64,000 bases of DNA from contig CAVQRC010000026.1 of the NCBI GenBank assembly GCA_963715045.1, forward strand, positions 1 through 64,000, read 5' to 3'. Shown one piece after another: positions 9,318 to 18,600 of the stretch. The DNA is from CAVQRC01 sp963715045 (GTDB lineage: Bacteria; Planctomycetota; Planctomycetia; Pirellulales; Lacipirellulaceae). The notes beneath the pieces are model-generated. The model was not told the origin of the DNA and ran no database searches. It worked only from the letters and a program-made list of their open reading frames with translations. Numbering within the stretch: the stretch's first letter is position 1; the number at the start of each line of letters is the position of its first letter. The position numbers and the translations under genes are program-made.

Positions 9318-9805
9318 GATCCCGACATTGAATTCGTCGAAGTCTTACCTGGATTCGTTCAAATCGAACGGGGCGACACCCGTGCGGTCCAGAACTTGCT
9401 TGACCGTCGCGACCTTGCTTCGTCACAAGTCAATGCCAGGGCGAGAATATACTTACATTCGCCGCAAGGATGAACCATCCTCGAATCGTGAGTCACCTAC
9501 TAGCCCACGACCTAATTGGAGTAGATTCGCCGAACACTCGCGGCCAGACTGCACTCGGCTGCTCCAGTTCCTGGGACATTGCAAATGTACTGCTCGAAGC
9601 CGGTGCGGATGTCAATTACGCAGATAACAACGGTGTCACACCACTCATGCGAAGTGTTTCCAATCCGCGCATGACACTGCTTTTACTTCAACACGGTGCT
9701 CGCCCTGAGGTTACAGACAGCGTCGGTCGAACGGTGCACGACTATGCCTCGCGATTCCCACCCAGTCGTGCCCGCGATCAAAAAATACTCGGCGATCACG
9801 CATAG
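9318..9805 (+). pseudogene. Ankyrin-repeat protein remnant
   Basis: From the ATG at 9470 a 111-residue frame reads as ankyrin repeats: MNHPRIVSHLLAHD, TRGQTALGCSS, ANVLLEAGADVNYADNNGVT and LLLLQHGARPEVTD. The repeat clearly starts earlier: the same frame upstream of the ATG reads GENILTFAAR. Further upstream, in another frame, DTRAVQNLLDRRDLASSQVNA supplies the preceding repeat, so a one-base shift lies near 9440. A stop at 9315 closes that frame and no start is visible. This is the C-terminal part of a larger ankyrin protein, probably not expressed as drawn. Ankyrin repeats bind proteins; no partner is suggested. An annotation pipeline might report only 9470-9805. Confidence 0.6.
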
Positions 9806-9860
9806 CGTTGCGAGACCCAGATCCGCGTGAAGAGCCTGACCGTTTGCCGGATCCGGGAGG

Positions 9861-10060
9861 AGTACGCGGCCGGAGGCGACTTTCAGCTACGACGCGGCCA
9901 ACCAGTTGCTACAGGCGACCGAGCGAATCGACCCCACAACGACGCGCACGACGACCTAGCGGTACGACGCCCTCGGCCGCGTGCACCGACTCGTCCTCCC
10001 GGACCCGGCGAACGAACTCGATGCCGGGAATCGTCTCGATCACTTCGCGGCCGCCTTCGC
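9861..10060 (+). pseudogene. RHS/YD-repeat protein fragment
   Basis: One frame (codons from 9879) reads TFSYDAANQLLQATERIDP, then TAG at 9957, then RYDALGRVHRLVLPDPANEL. The pair YDAANQL and YDALGRV, about 28 residues apart, is the hallmark of YD (RHS) repeats in large secreted or toxin-delivery shells. No start, signal, core or toxin tip is present, so this is a relic of a much larger gene. It lies next to an ankyrin remnant and two repeat clusters, marking this as a gene graveyard. The fragment is short, so chance resemblance cannot be fully excluded. Confidence 0.5.
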
Positions 10061-10223
10061 GATACTCCATTACCCGAAAGGACACGTACTCGCCTCTCGG
10101 CAGAGAACGGGCGGCGAGACCGCCCGCCTGCACCGCATAGCCCAGCCCAGTCGCTGGAATCGGAATTCCAATCAGAGCGCGGCGCGCCGCGTGTGCCGAG
10201 GCCGTTTAGCGCCCGTTTAATCG

Positions 10224-10261
10224 GGCCGAGTCTCGCCTCGGCCGACGCGTGACTGCGTCGG
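10224..10261. other. Two overlapping GC-rich hairpins
   Basis: GGCCGAG (10224-10230) pairs with CTCGGCC (10237-10243). CCGACGC (10242-10248) pairs with GCGTCGG (10255-10261). Each has a 6-nt loop, and the two stems overlap by two bases, so they compete. There is no T tract, so a simple intrinsic terminator is unlikely. The function is unknown. Confidence 0.5.
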
Positions 10262-10356
10262 TGACCGGCCTGCCCTGACCTTGTTCGGAATTGGCGGTGC
10301 CTCCGGATCGTTCAACGCCTCAAGCTTCCGGATGACGCCGTCGAACAACGTCGAAT

Positions 10357-10507
10357 CAGGGTGTCTGGTTTCTGGCAGTCAAAGTCGGATTCAGGGTGTC
10401 TGGTTTCTGGCAGAATCCTTGAAGCAGACACCCTGAATCCGTGCTCCCTGAATCCGTGCTGAATCCGTGCCTTCCCTGAATCCGTGCCTTGAATCCGTGC
10501 CTTGCAG
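10357..10507. repeat. CCAGACACCCTG repeat cluster 3 with a perfect 16-bp stem
   Basis: Reverse cores lie at 10357-10368 and 10387-10403; a forward core lies at 10425-10440. GGATTCAGGGTGTCTG at 10387-10402 and CAGACACCCTGAATCC at 10425-10440 are exact complements around 22 nt. The forward copy is followed by a degenerate tail series (CTGAATCCGTGC units, about five) up to 10507. The cluster ends 10 bp from the stop of the leftward DUF1559 gene and could act as its terminator. Confidence 0.85.
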
Positions 10508-10516
10508 GAATCGTTG

Positions 10517-12126
10517 TCACTCACCCACCTCGCCGCCGGTCGCGGTGAGCAGTCTGGCCCAGGCGTCCGGATCGATGTCATTGCTGATGATGTGTGCCGA
10601 CCCGTCGCAGCGAATTGCTGTGAACGGACGTCCGTCGGTTCTGCGGACACCGTCGAGCGGATCGGTCCAGTCGACTTTCCAATCATCGGGTTTCGTCCAG
10701 ATGACCGCCCGGTCCGGAACCACCTCGACGGCCAGGATGGTCCTTGACGTACCGTCGGTGATATCCTTGAGCTTCATCCCCTCGGCTCCGCGGAACACGG
10801 TCTGATCGCCGGTCGGCACGACGAATGTCGTTCGTCCGTGGCCTTCGACCTCCCTGCGGACTGCCGCGTCAGGATCGGCATAGATTTCGGGCATCCGCGC
10901 GATGAGCTGGCGATTATGCGGGCTATCCCACGGCTCATCGAGGTGAAACTGATCGTAGAGCACTGCTGTTCCAGAAACGGAAGAATCGCCACCCTCCAAC
11001 TCAGGAGCGGCCGCCCCTGTTCGTCGTGGATGGCCGCAGGCGGGAACGATTTTTCGCGGCCTTCGTAGTTGTGAAAGGCCAACGCGATCTGTTTGAACTG
11101 ATTCATCCGCTGGTTGCGGCGTGCCGCCTGCTGGGCTGGCCGCAGCGTTCCTGCAAGCAACCTGCCGATCGCGACCACTTCTGCCGGATCATCGCCCAAG
11201 GTCAGTGACACCTGGGCCTCGTCGACTTTCGGCCGGAGCATGTCGAGAACCTCCGCAAGCTCACTAGGAACTTCATCTGGAGTAGCGGCGAGTTGTTGCA
11301 ACAAGATCGCCTTGCCTATTCCCAACGCCGTATCGATCGATTCCTCCACCGCCCTGGCCTCGGCCGTGTCGGTCAGTTGAAGGGTCGCTTGCACTCGTAG
11401 ATGTGGTGGCACGTCAAGCGTCAAGCCGCCCCAGCGGATCCCGTCCGCAATGAGCCGGCCGTCTATTCTTGCGAACGGCGGTCGAAGCGGTGGAAACAAC
11501 TCGCGGATCACGCGACGGCTGTCAGTGTCGCCAAAGAGGACCAGCGCTGCAGCATGACTTTCGAGGTCCGCTGCGGCTGCGTCAGCTTCGCTGCGGATCT
11601 CAGCGGCAGTTCTCCGGCTCGCTTCCAACGCGGTGAGCTGCTCGGTGTTCGACGCCGCCAGGACGTAGCCGTCAGTGACTGCAAAGCGAGTTGGCAGCGG
11701 CGACCATTGCCGCGGTAGGTTCCTCGGCAGCAGCTTCTCCAGCAAGGCGACAACCTGCTGAGGATTGCCTCCGGCCAACACTGGCGCTACCCACGTGGGA
11801 CCGCCGTGGGCCAGATCACCTGTTCGCAACAGCATGTAAACGGGGCCCACGCCGTGCTGCTGGAATTGGGCGATTTGCAACTGGATCCCCGCGGCGACCT
11901 GCGTGACCTGTTCCAGTTGATCTTCGGGCAAGCCGGCGAGGGGGCCGAACTGATCCAGCAGTGCCGACAGGTCAATTTTTCTCAGATCAAGGTAAGCCAC
12001 ACCAGCCACGTCGTCCGCAAGGTAGGGCTGTACGGTTGTGGCTTCGTTGCCGTTGGTAAACTGAGCCACCGCGAGGGTGACGATCGAAGTGACCACCACT
12101 CTCGAGACTGTTTGTTGATATATCAT
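10517..12126 (-). pseudogene. Exported DUF1559-domain protein with one frameshift
   Basis: The start at 12126 has GAAAGGAAGAG just upstream and begins with an exported-protein N-terminus (MIYQQTVSRVVVTSIVTLAVAQF). Residues of roughly 30-360 form a planctomycete domain I do not recognise further. The C-terminal part is DUF1559-like: NQFKQIALAFHNYE, FPPAA, SWRVAILPFLEQ, then YDQFHLDEPWDS, GTSRTILAVEV and RCDGSAHIIS. The frame changes near 10966, between LEQ and LYDQF; one base restores about 535 residues. DUF1559 proteins are numerous in planctomycetes and many resemble pseudopilins, but their role is unknown. It lies downstream of the sigma/anti-sigma genes, separated by copy A of the 80-bp repeat. 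Confidence 0.75.
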
Positions 12127-12199
12127 CGACTCTTCCTTTCTCTCAAGTGGCGTTGAGCCCAACGATTGGACTGACGCATTCAACAGAGTTGTTACGCTG

Positions 12200-12281
12200 A
12201 GAACCTATCCCAAAATCCAAGTGAACTTGTCCCACGGCCGGGGAAATTCGGTAGCTGGAGTCTATTCTGAGATCGGTTCTC
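12200..12281 (-). repeat. 80-bp inverted-end repeat, copy A
   Basis: Ends are AGAACCTATCCCA (left) and GAGATCGGTTCT (right), which are near-complements. In reverse orientation the centre reads CCGAATTTCCCCGGCCGTGG and then GTTCACT. It fills the gap between the stop at 12284 and the start at 12126, so it lies in the 5' leader region of the DUF1559 gene. Confidence 0.8.
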
Positions 12282-12283
12282 AA

Positions 12284-13912
12284 TCACTTCGTCAGCGTAA
12301 TTTCGAATCGCCACGCGACGCCTCGGAAGCCATCGCTGAATGGCAAGTCGAGCACCGCCGTGTCGCCAGCGAGGGTGTAGTCGAACGGCTCACCTGTGGC
12401 CGGATTCTCCGGCACGGGAACGATCTCAATTTTGCTGAGCGACCTCGGCAGCTGCCCGGTGACTGCGGCGTGCATGCGGATGGCTTCGACAGTGCGGATG
12501 CCATCCATCTGCCAGAGGAGTCGCTCCTCGGCACTTCGCGCCGCTTGAATCGCTGGCAGCAAAGTGGCTGCCAAGGCGTACCCATAGCCGCTGGTCAACA
12601 CGGCCGCTGGGTGCCCTCCTTGATCGTGCACCGGATCGGGCGGATTTCGCGACCGCATCGTGCGGTAGGGGATGTAATGCCACTTCTCCAAACCATCGGC
12701 GATTCGTCGATACTCATGGAGCGAGTCGATCGCGATGACCTTCCCGACCGGCATGCTCTCCACGCGGGCCGGATCCATCCCGCCGTCAATCAGTCGCTGC
12801 TTTGCGTGAGGGTAGGCAAACAGCGACATCCCCGCGACGCCTGCACGTACCAGTGTTATCTGCTCGTCTGGAACTCCAATCGAATTGCTCATCAAGGATT
12901 GTGAATCGATCAAGGCCTGAGCCAGCAGCCGCGACCATTCCTGGGGCGAATGTTCCGCCGTTTCCGCATCCAGAATGAAGGGGAATGTTCGCAGACCCAA
13001 CGACACTTCTGTGCGGATCGAATCGCGGATCTCGATGAGCGGTCGAGGCAACTCAGTGAGTGCCCAATACAGATTCGGTGATCCAGGCTGGGCGATCAAT
13101 TCAATGACTTTCAGATTCCCCATGCTGGCAATGGCGATTCCAACCAGATCGCAGATCAGCAGCGGTTCGCGGGCAACGTCACGGCTCAATTGAAAATTCA
13201 GCCTCAAGATGTCGATCGCGTCGGCGGTACGTTTTTCAGCCAGAGCGAGCCGCGTTTGCAGCATCAGGGCTCGAGAAAGCGAGCGGCTCTCCTGGATCTC
13301 ATCGAGGAGGAACTGGATCAATCCGAGGCCGCGGACCTCTTCAAGATTCCACTCCCAATTGCATTGCCGCCGCTGAGCAGCGGTGCGGAGGTTGTGCATC
13401 ACCGAGCCGCTCCAGAATCCGGCTGCTTCACGGACCTTCTCCAACGGGAGCTCGCCGAGCGATACGTCTGCGGTTGAGTACCAGGCGTGGTATTTGTCTC
13501 CAAACCGATCGGTGGCGGCCTTGCGGGCCGCCGGCACTCCCAACAGTGCCCGGTAGTAGTACGGCGCCGCGTTGCCCTGCTGAAGATCAATTTCGCGTAG
13601 CATCAGTCGGTGCTTCAGCGCCGGCACCGGTTCGCCGGCTGGCGTGACGCTGAGCTTGAATACGGTGAGTTGTCCGTCTTCTTGGTCGGATTCAAGGACG
13701 GTCAGTTCTGCGAGCACCGAGACCGGCATCCCAAGTGTGAGCGCCGTCCACGTGAAGAAAGAAGCGACCACCGTACCAACAACTCTAGGCCAGCGGCTCG
13801 CCGGAGACCCTGTGAGAAGCGGCGGGTCATCGGACTGACCTTCGCTGTGGCGGTCGAAATTCTCGCCTCTGCGTTGCAGAATCCGCGGGCGGAAGAAGGC
13901 TCTCGCTTTCAT
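12284..13912 (-). CDS. Conserved planctomycete protein in a sigma-factor operon
   Basis: About 542 residues from the ATG at 13912, which has AGAGAAG upstream and overlaps the anti-sigma stop by four bases (ATGA), implying translational coupling. A membrane segment (VVGTVVASFFTWTALTLGM) lies about 45 residues in; the rest is probably outside the membrane. I see no enzyme motif. The middle is helical (KRTADAIDILRLNFQLSRD) and the end has a small beta-rich part (PATGEPFDYTLAGDT). Similar proteins occur next to ECF sigma and anti-sigma genes in planctomycetes. It may be a regulated target or a signal-sensing partner. Function unknown. Confidence 0.8.
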   Translation of the reverse strand: MKARAFFRPRILQRRGENFDRHSEGQSDDPPLLTGSPASRWPRVVGTVVASFFTWTALTLGMPVSVLAELTVLESDQEDGQLTVFKLSVTPAGEPVPALKHRLMLREIDLQQGNAAPYYYRALLGVPAARKAATDRFGDKYHAWYSTADVSLGELPLEKVREAAGFWSGSVMHNLRTAAQRRQCNWEWNLEEVRGLGLIQFLLDEIQESRSLSRALMLQTRLALAEKRTADAIDILRLNFQLSRDVAREPLLICDLVGIAIASMGNLKVIELIAQPGSPNLYWALTELPRPLIEIRDSIRTEVSLGLRTFPFILDAETAEHSPQEWSRLLAQALIDSQSLMSNSIGVPDEQITLVRAGVAGMSLFAYPHAKQRLIDGGMDPARVESMPVGKVIAIDSLHEYRRIADGLEKWHYIPYRTMRSRNPPDPVHDQGGHPAAVLTSGYGYALAATLLPAIQAARSAEERLLWQMDGIRTVEAIRMHAAVTGQLPRSLSKIEIVPVPENPATGEPFDYTLAGDTAVLDLPFSDGFRGVAWRFEITLTK

Positions 13913-14490
13913 GTCGCTTCTCTCTTGTGATTCCAAGGCTGCAGCCAGATCCAGGGAAACGCATCGTTGATCATGGCTGGCTCAACTTTCTGTGGCAGAA
14001 ATTCTTCACGGAGCAGTCGCATCGACGGAACGTGATCGGACGCGTGCGTCGCACCGGCCGCGAGTACCGAAGTTGGCTCCTCAAATGCGAACTGCAGAGC
14101 TCGATCCCGAGCAGCCAGCAGAGGTGCGTTACTGAAGCGAAAGCGAAACGGTGGATCGGCATTCGCGTTCAAAGGCTGCTCCTCGGGTTTGTCTTCTGCG
14201 ACCACGTCCAAAACATCTGCCGCGACAACGGGAGAGCGGCCGAATTCATCAGGCGGCCGTCGGGTAATTGCGGCTACCTGCAGAGTCGCCGCTACCGCTA
14301 GGACGGCGGCCACCGCGGCGGTCATCGTCGGCAGGACCCACTGCCGACGCGACCCTTGAGACTGCGCGGCCGCCAGCCCGGCCCGGTACATCAATTGGTC
14401 ACGATCGATGCGACTTGGCGGTGGCATTAACGCGTTCAAATGTGCCTCGACTTCCGCTAACTCGTGCGGCAGTCGCCGTTCGCTCGACAT
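13909..14490 (-). CDS. Putative membrane anti-sigma factor
   Basis: A 193-residue protein with a cytosolic N-terminus (EVEAHLNALMPPPSRIDRDQL), one transmembrane helix (MTAAVAAVLAVAATLQVAAI, about 56-75) and a periplasmic C-terminus. No zinc-finger HxxxCxxC is present. Its gene overlaps the sigma factor gene by 34 bp upstream and the next gene by 4 bp downstream, the tight layout of a sigma/anti-sigma operon. The role as anti-sigma factor is inferred from this position and topology rather than from a recognised domain. Confidence 0.7.
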   Translation of the reverse strand: MSSERRLPHELAEVEAHLNALMPPPSRIDRDQLMYRAGLAAAQSQGSRRQWVLPTMTAAVAAVLAVAATLQVAAITRRPPDEFGRSPVVAADVLDVVAEDKPEEQPLNANADPPFRFRFSNAPLLAARDRALQFAFEEPTSVLAAGATHASDHVPSMRLLREEFLPQKVEPAMINDAFPWIWLQPWNHKREAT

Positions 14491-14957
14491 GGCTCGATCT
14501 CCCAGATTTCACGCAACATTCGGAGGCCACTTGCGTAGCGTCGCTGCATCGAGGTGGAACTCATCCCAGTGACTGCGGCGACCTCGTTCCACGTCAATTG
14601 ACCCCACACACGAAGCACGATCGCTTCCCGCAACTCATCAGGCAGGGCGGCAACTGCATCACTGAGATCCGCCGCTTCACGACTTGCTTGGTCTCTTGCC
14701 TGGATTCCAGCCGCCGACAGCTCGTGGGCAGCGCGTCGGTTGGCCGACCGCGCCATGTTGAGCGCTCGATTCCGAACGACTCGGTAGAGCCACGCCCGCG
14801 GATTCTCAGGCTTCGCGGCAAGGCTGGCCAGCTGGAGTAGTGCTTCTTGGACGCAGTCTTCTGCCGCACTCGTCCACTGCGCCGCGTACAACTCCAAAGC
14901 AGCAGCATGCCGGTCCAGCATCTCGGCAATCAATGCTGCATCAGCGGCATGCGACAT
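14457..14957 (-). CDS. ECF-type RNA polymerase sigma factor
   Basis: A 166-residue sigma-70 family protein with only regions 2 and 4. Region 2 contains EDCVQEALLQL and NPRAWLYRVVRNRALNMAR. Region 4 contains LPDELREAIVLRVWGQLTW followed by the helix-turn-helix NEVAAVTGMSSTSMQRRYAS. It would direct polymerase to a small regulon, probably including its own operon, while held by the membrane protein encoded next. The ATG at 14957 gives the usual length. The upstream region (14958-15700) is crowded with repeats and must hold its promoter close to the gene. Confidence 0.88.
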   Translation of the reverse strand: MSHAADAALIAEMLDRHAAALELYAAQWTSAAEDCVQEALLQLASLAAKPENPRAWLYRVVRNRALNMARSANRRAAHELSAAGIQARDQASREAADLSDAVAALPDELREAIVLRVWGQLTWNEVAAVTGMSSTSMQRRYASGLRMLREIWEIEPCRANGDCRTS

Positions 14958-15059
14958 GGCGGGCTCGAGGTGGGCGAATCAGTCAACGGTTCGGCTCTTC
15001 GGAACTAAGACACCGGCCGGAGCAACGATCGCCCATCGTAATGGAAGAAAAGGGGACCA

Positions 15060-15078
15060 GACTGCATCCCAGCAGCGG
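15060..15078 (+). repeat. GACTGCATCCCAGCAGCGG repeat, first copy
   Basis: An exact 19-bp match recurs at 15663-15681 in the same direction, so the two copies bracket repeat cluster 4. The sequence around it (GGACC...GGTCC) can form a short stem. It may mark the boundary of a composite repeat unit. Confidence 0.75.
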
Positions 15079-15228
15079 TCCGTTTGGGGATTTCTCTCGG
15101 TGCCCTCGTCTTTCTCGGTGGTTTTCCTTCGATATGCCCAGATTGGCCAGGGGATTAGACTGCGACGTCGCCCGGGCTGAGGTCTCTGTGGCTCAACATC
15201 CCGAGATCTGCGGAACAACGAGGGGGGG

Positions 15229-15606
15229 TGCGCAGGGTGTCAGGGGGGTGCGCAGGGTGTCTGATTCACGGGGGTGTCTGTTTCTGGGTGCTCAGCCAGA
15301 GAGAGCTCAGAGACTGCTGCTCTCGGTGTCCTCTGTGACCTCTGTGGCTTCACCCGGATCGGATTCAGGGCGGAATTCAAGGGGCGGAATTCAAGGCGGA
15401 ATTCAAGGTGTCTGGTTGCAGGGCGCTGGTTGCGGTGGCGGAATTCAGGGTGCGCGGAATTCAGGGTGTCTGGTTGCGGTGCGGGGCTGGGGGATTCAGT
15501 GGGGGATTCAGGGTGTCTGGTTGTCTCGGATTCAGGGTGTCTGGTTGCGGGATTTGGGTCTCCGATTCAGGGTGTCTGGTTGCGGCGGGGTGTCTGGTTG
15601 CGGCGG
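15229..15606 (-). repeat. CCAGACACCCTG repeat cluster 4 (reverse orientation) with 60-bp module
   Basis: GGATTCAGGGTGTCTGG and partial forms repeat many times on the plus strand. Clear cores begin near 15231, 15251, 15467, 15506, 15530 and 15566, with shortened GGAATTCAAGG units at 15370-15410. Between them, 15290-15349 matches 55172-55231 in inverted orientation over 60 bp with about five mismatches; the shared part includes CTCTGTGACCTCTGTGGCT. No gene is supported between 14958 and 15699. Confidence 0.85.
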
Positions 15607-15662
15607 GTCGAGATATCGCCACAGAGGTCGACGAGGACACAGAGCACCGGGGCGGGGGACTG

Positions 15663-15681
15663 GACTGCATCCCAGCAGCGG
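15663..15681 (+). repeat. GACTGCATCCCAGCAGCGG repeat, second copy
   Basis: Identical to 15060-15078. It is followed by CCCCAGACCTGAATCC, a decayed copy of the family 1 core. It lies 19 bp from the stop of the large dehydrogenase gene. Confidence 0.75.
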
Positions 15682-15699
15682 ACCCCAGACCTGAATCCG

Positions 15700-18600
15700 T
15701 CACCTTAACGAGAGGAGATAGGCGAGCAAATCGCTGAAATCGTCCGTGGTGAGCGTCTCGCCGAGATTGGCTGGCATCGGTGAGAGCCTCGAGATCTGCT
15801 GCTGCTCGATATCGGCGGCGGGCACGACTGTTTTCTCGCCTTTGGCATCGAAGACGATCCATTCACCGGCCGGTGTCTGTTTGGCGAGGCCGGTCAGGAC
15901 GCGGCCTTGCGTCGTCACGATGGTCGACGCGCGAAAGGCCGCGTCGACGTTTCGGCTGGGGACGAGAAGATCCTCGGAAACCCGCTGCAGGCCGCGGTTC
16001 CCGATGCCATCGAGATTAGGCCCGACCTGGGCCCCCTGCCCTGCGACCTGATGACAGATCGCGCAGTGCTTCGTGAACAACTGCCGGCCGCTGTCGCGTT
16101 TCCCGCGGTGGAAGCGGTACGCCGCAATCCGAGCAGCAATGAGGTCGGCGGTACCGCTGTCTTCCGGCGGAAGGTCGCGGACAAGGTCTTCGAGGCGGGC
16201 GAGTTGTGCAGGAGTGGCTACCGCCCTGAGCCGCTGTTCGATCGTGCTTCGGGTAAGCACGCGCGGGGAGACATGACCGCTGGCCACGACTGCAAACAGG
16301 AATTCACGCCCGCCCGCATCGCCGGCTAACTCTTCGGCGATCTCGACCTGTTCTTCAAAGGTGGCCGCCTTGAGGGCTGGGCGGAGTGTTTCTTCCGCGG
16401 CACGCGGGTCCTGGGCGACGATCGCATCGATCGCTTGCCGAATCAGCGGCGATGTGACACCGCGAATCCGCGGAATTCGGGCGACCGCCAGCAAACGCGT
16501 GTCGGGCCCCGTCCCGAGAATTGCCGCGGCATAGGATGTGATGGACTCCGGGTCGAGATCCGGCTCGTGAAGCAGCTCGACAAGCTGCGTTCGCCGCGCG
16601 GCCAGGTCGAACTTCTCGACGAGGTCGGCCGCCTGCATCCGCTCTCGACGAATCGTCGAGGGATTCAAGCGCGGCTCCGAAAAGCGGCCCGCCGCGAGCC
16701 ACGCGAAGGCACCGGTCGTATTACCATCGACGAGTTCCACGTATGCCTTGCTGCCGACGTGGCCGCTCGTGTCCCACTCGATCCGTTGCGCGGTGTCGTT
16801 TCGCGGTGGCGGCGAGCGTTGGAGCACCTCGTCGGTCGCGACCAGACACAAGCGTACTTCGTTGGTGCCCGCGAGCGGTTCGCCGGGTGGTCCGTCGTGG
16901 CCGGCCAGATAGAACGAGAATCTATCTCCCAGCGTAAACGATGCGGATCGGTAAATCCCGGCACCGCGTTCGCCGTGGGGAAAGCTGCTGTAGAGGGCGA
17001 ACATGCTTTCTGGCCATCGGACGCGTCGCGGCGTTGCGACATGGCCCAGGCGTTGTCGCGTTGCGGTGCAGCCGGATGAGGCAGGAAGGTCCATGGCAGC
17101 GGCGTCTGGCGGCCGTCGTTGGTGGCCAGCAGTTGGGCCGCCAGCATGTCTGCCCAGTCGCGAATCGAACCAGGGATGTCGGCACCACGTTCGGCCAGGC
17201 TGGTACGCAGCGACTCGAGCAGTTCCAACTGAAAGTCCCCATCACTGGAAAACTGCCGGCGAGCCGTGCCGACGAGTTCGCCGACCGCGTCCGGGGAGCC
17301 CCATGTGGCGGCATGGGCCAGGTACGCGGCGAGCCGCGGCTTGCCAGCGGCGGCCAGTTGTTCGAGATGGTGTGCGATGTAGTCGGCTGCCAATTGACTG
17401 TCGAGCGACAGGCAGATGTCAGCCATCAGCCTGATGTCCGCCGGCTGGCGACACGCGTCCGGGTCTGCGGTCACATCCGCGAGGGTCTGCGGATCACGAA
17501 GCTGAGCTTGGAGAGCCAGGCGAATGGCGTGCTTGAGATGCACGTCGTCCGCAGGCGTGTCGTGGAAGAGTCGCATCAAGGGTGCCACAAGTTGCCGATC
17601 GAGATGTCGCGTCGCAGCCATGGCGGCCGCGCGGCGGACCAGTGGATCGTCATCCTGAAATCCGCTCACAAGCCAGTCGGGTCCCTGGTCAGACAACTCG
17701 CTCTGTTCGGCGATGACGCGAAATGCGTGGACGCGAAACTCCGGGAGTGGATCGGCAACCGCGCGTTGCAAATCGGCACTGGCTAGTGCGTGCTCACGGT
17801 GGAGAACCCACAGCGACCCGATGCGCAGCTGATCCGACGCGGCGTTGAAGAGATGCTCGCGAACGGTTGCCACGGCGGAAGCGGAAAATTCGTCGCACAG
17901 CCGATCTGCAGCGCGCCGGGCGGCGGACAAGTTGCCCGTCGCCATTTTGTGCACGAGCGTCTCGGGCGAGGGAGCCGTCGTATCGACCACGGCCTGAACG
18001 GATAAAGTAACCGGAAAGTCGCCCGGCACATCGCGTCGGGCATCCGAGCCACCGTACGCGATTCGCCAGATACGACCGCGGTGGCGGTCTCGGCCCGGGT
18101 GGTCGAGGGGCACCTCGTAGTGCCCGATGATGCGATTGTAGAAATCGGCAACGTACAAGGCGCCGTCCGGACCCACCTGCAGGTCGACGGGGCGACACCA
18201 GGGATCGCCTGGAATCAGGAAGTCGGCTTCCTCGACGGCCCGTACGCTCGACCCGACGTGCTGCAACGAATTGCGATTGATGCGGCCCGTAATCACGTTG
18301 CCGATGAATACCGACGATTCGAAATTCGGTGGGAAGCGGGTCGACTCGGCAAGCGCAATGCCGGCGAAGCCGGTCGAGCCGTGCATGTGCTCCATCACAT
18401 TCGGTACGAAACCAAGTCCGTCATGCGGCTTGCCAAAGCTTTCGTAGTACCCACCGGGCAGCAAGAGCATGATGGGTCGCGTATGGCAGTCGGTCGTGAA
18501 CAGATCACCGTAACGGTCGATGGCGATCCCGAAAGGGTTGACCTGTCCGTGTGTCACGTGTTCGACCCGGGAACCGTCGAGTCGCATGCGAAACGTGTTG

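Noticed and set aside
14840..15694. Long open frame on the plus strand
   Set aside because: Its second half is translated repeat cluster 4 (recurring VSGCLV-like units) and its first half is antisense to the sigma factor; no start or family.
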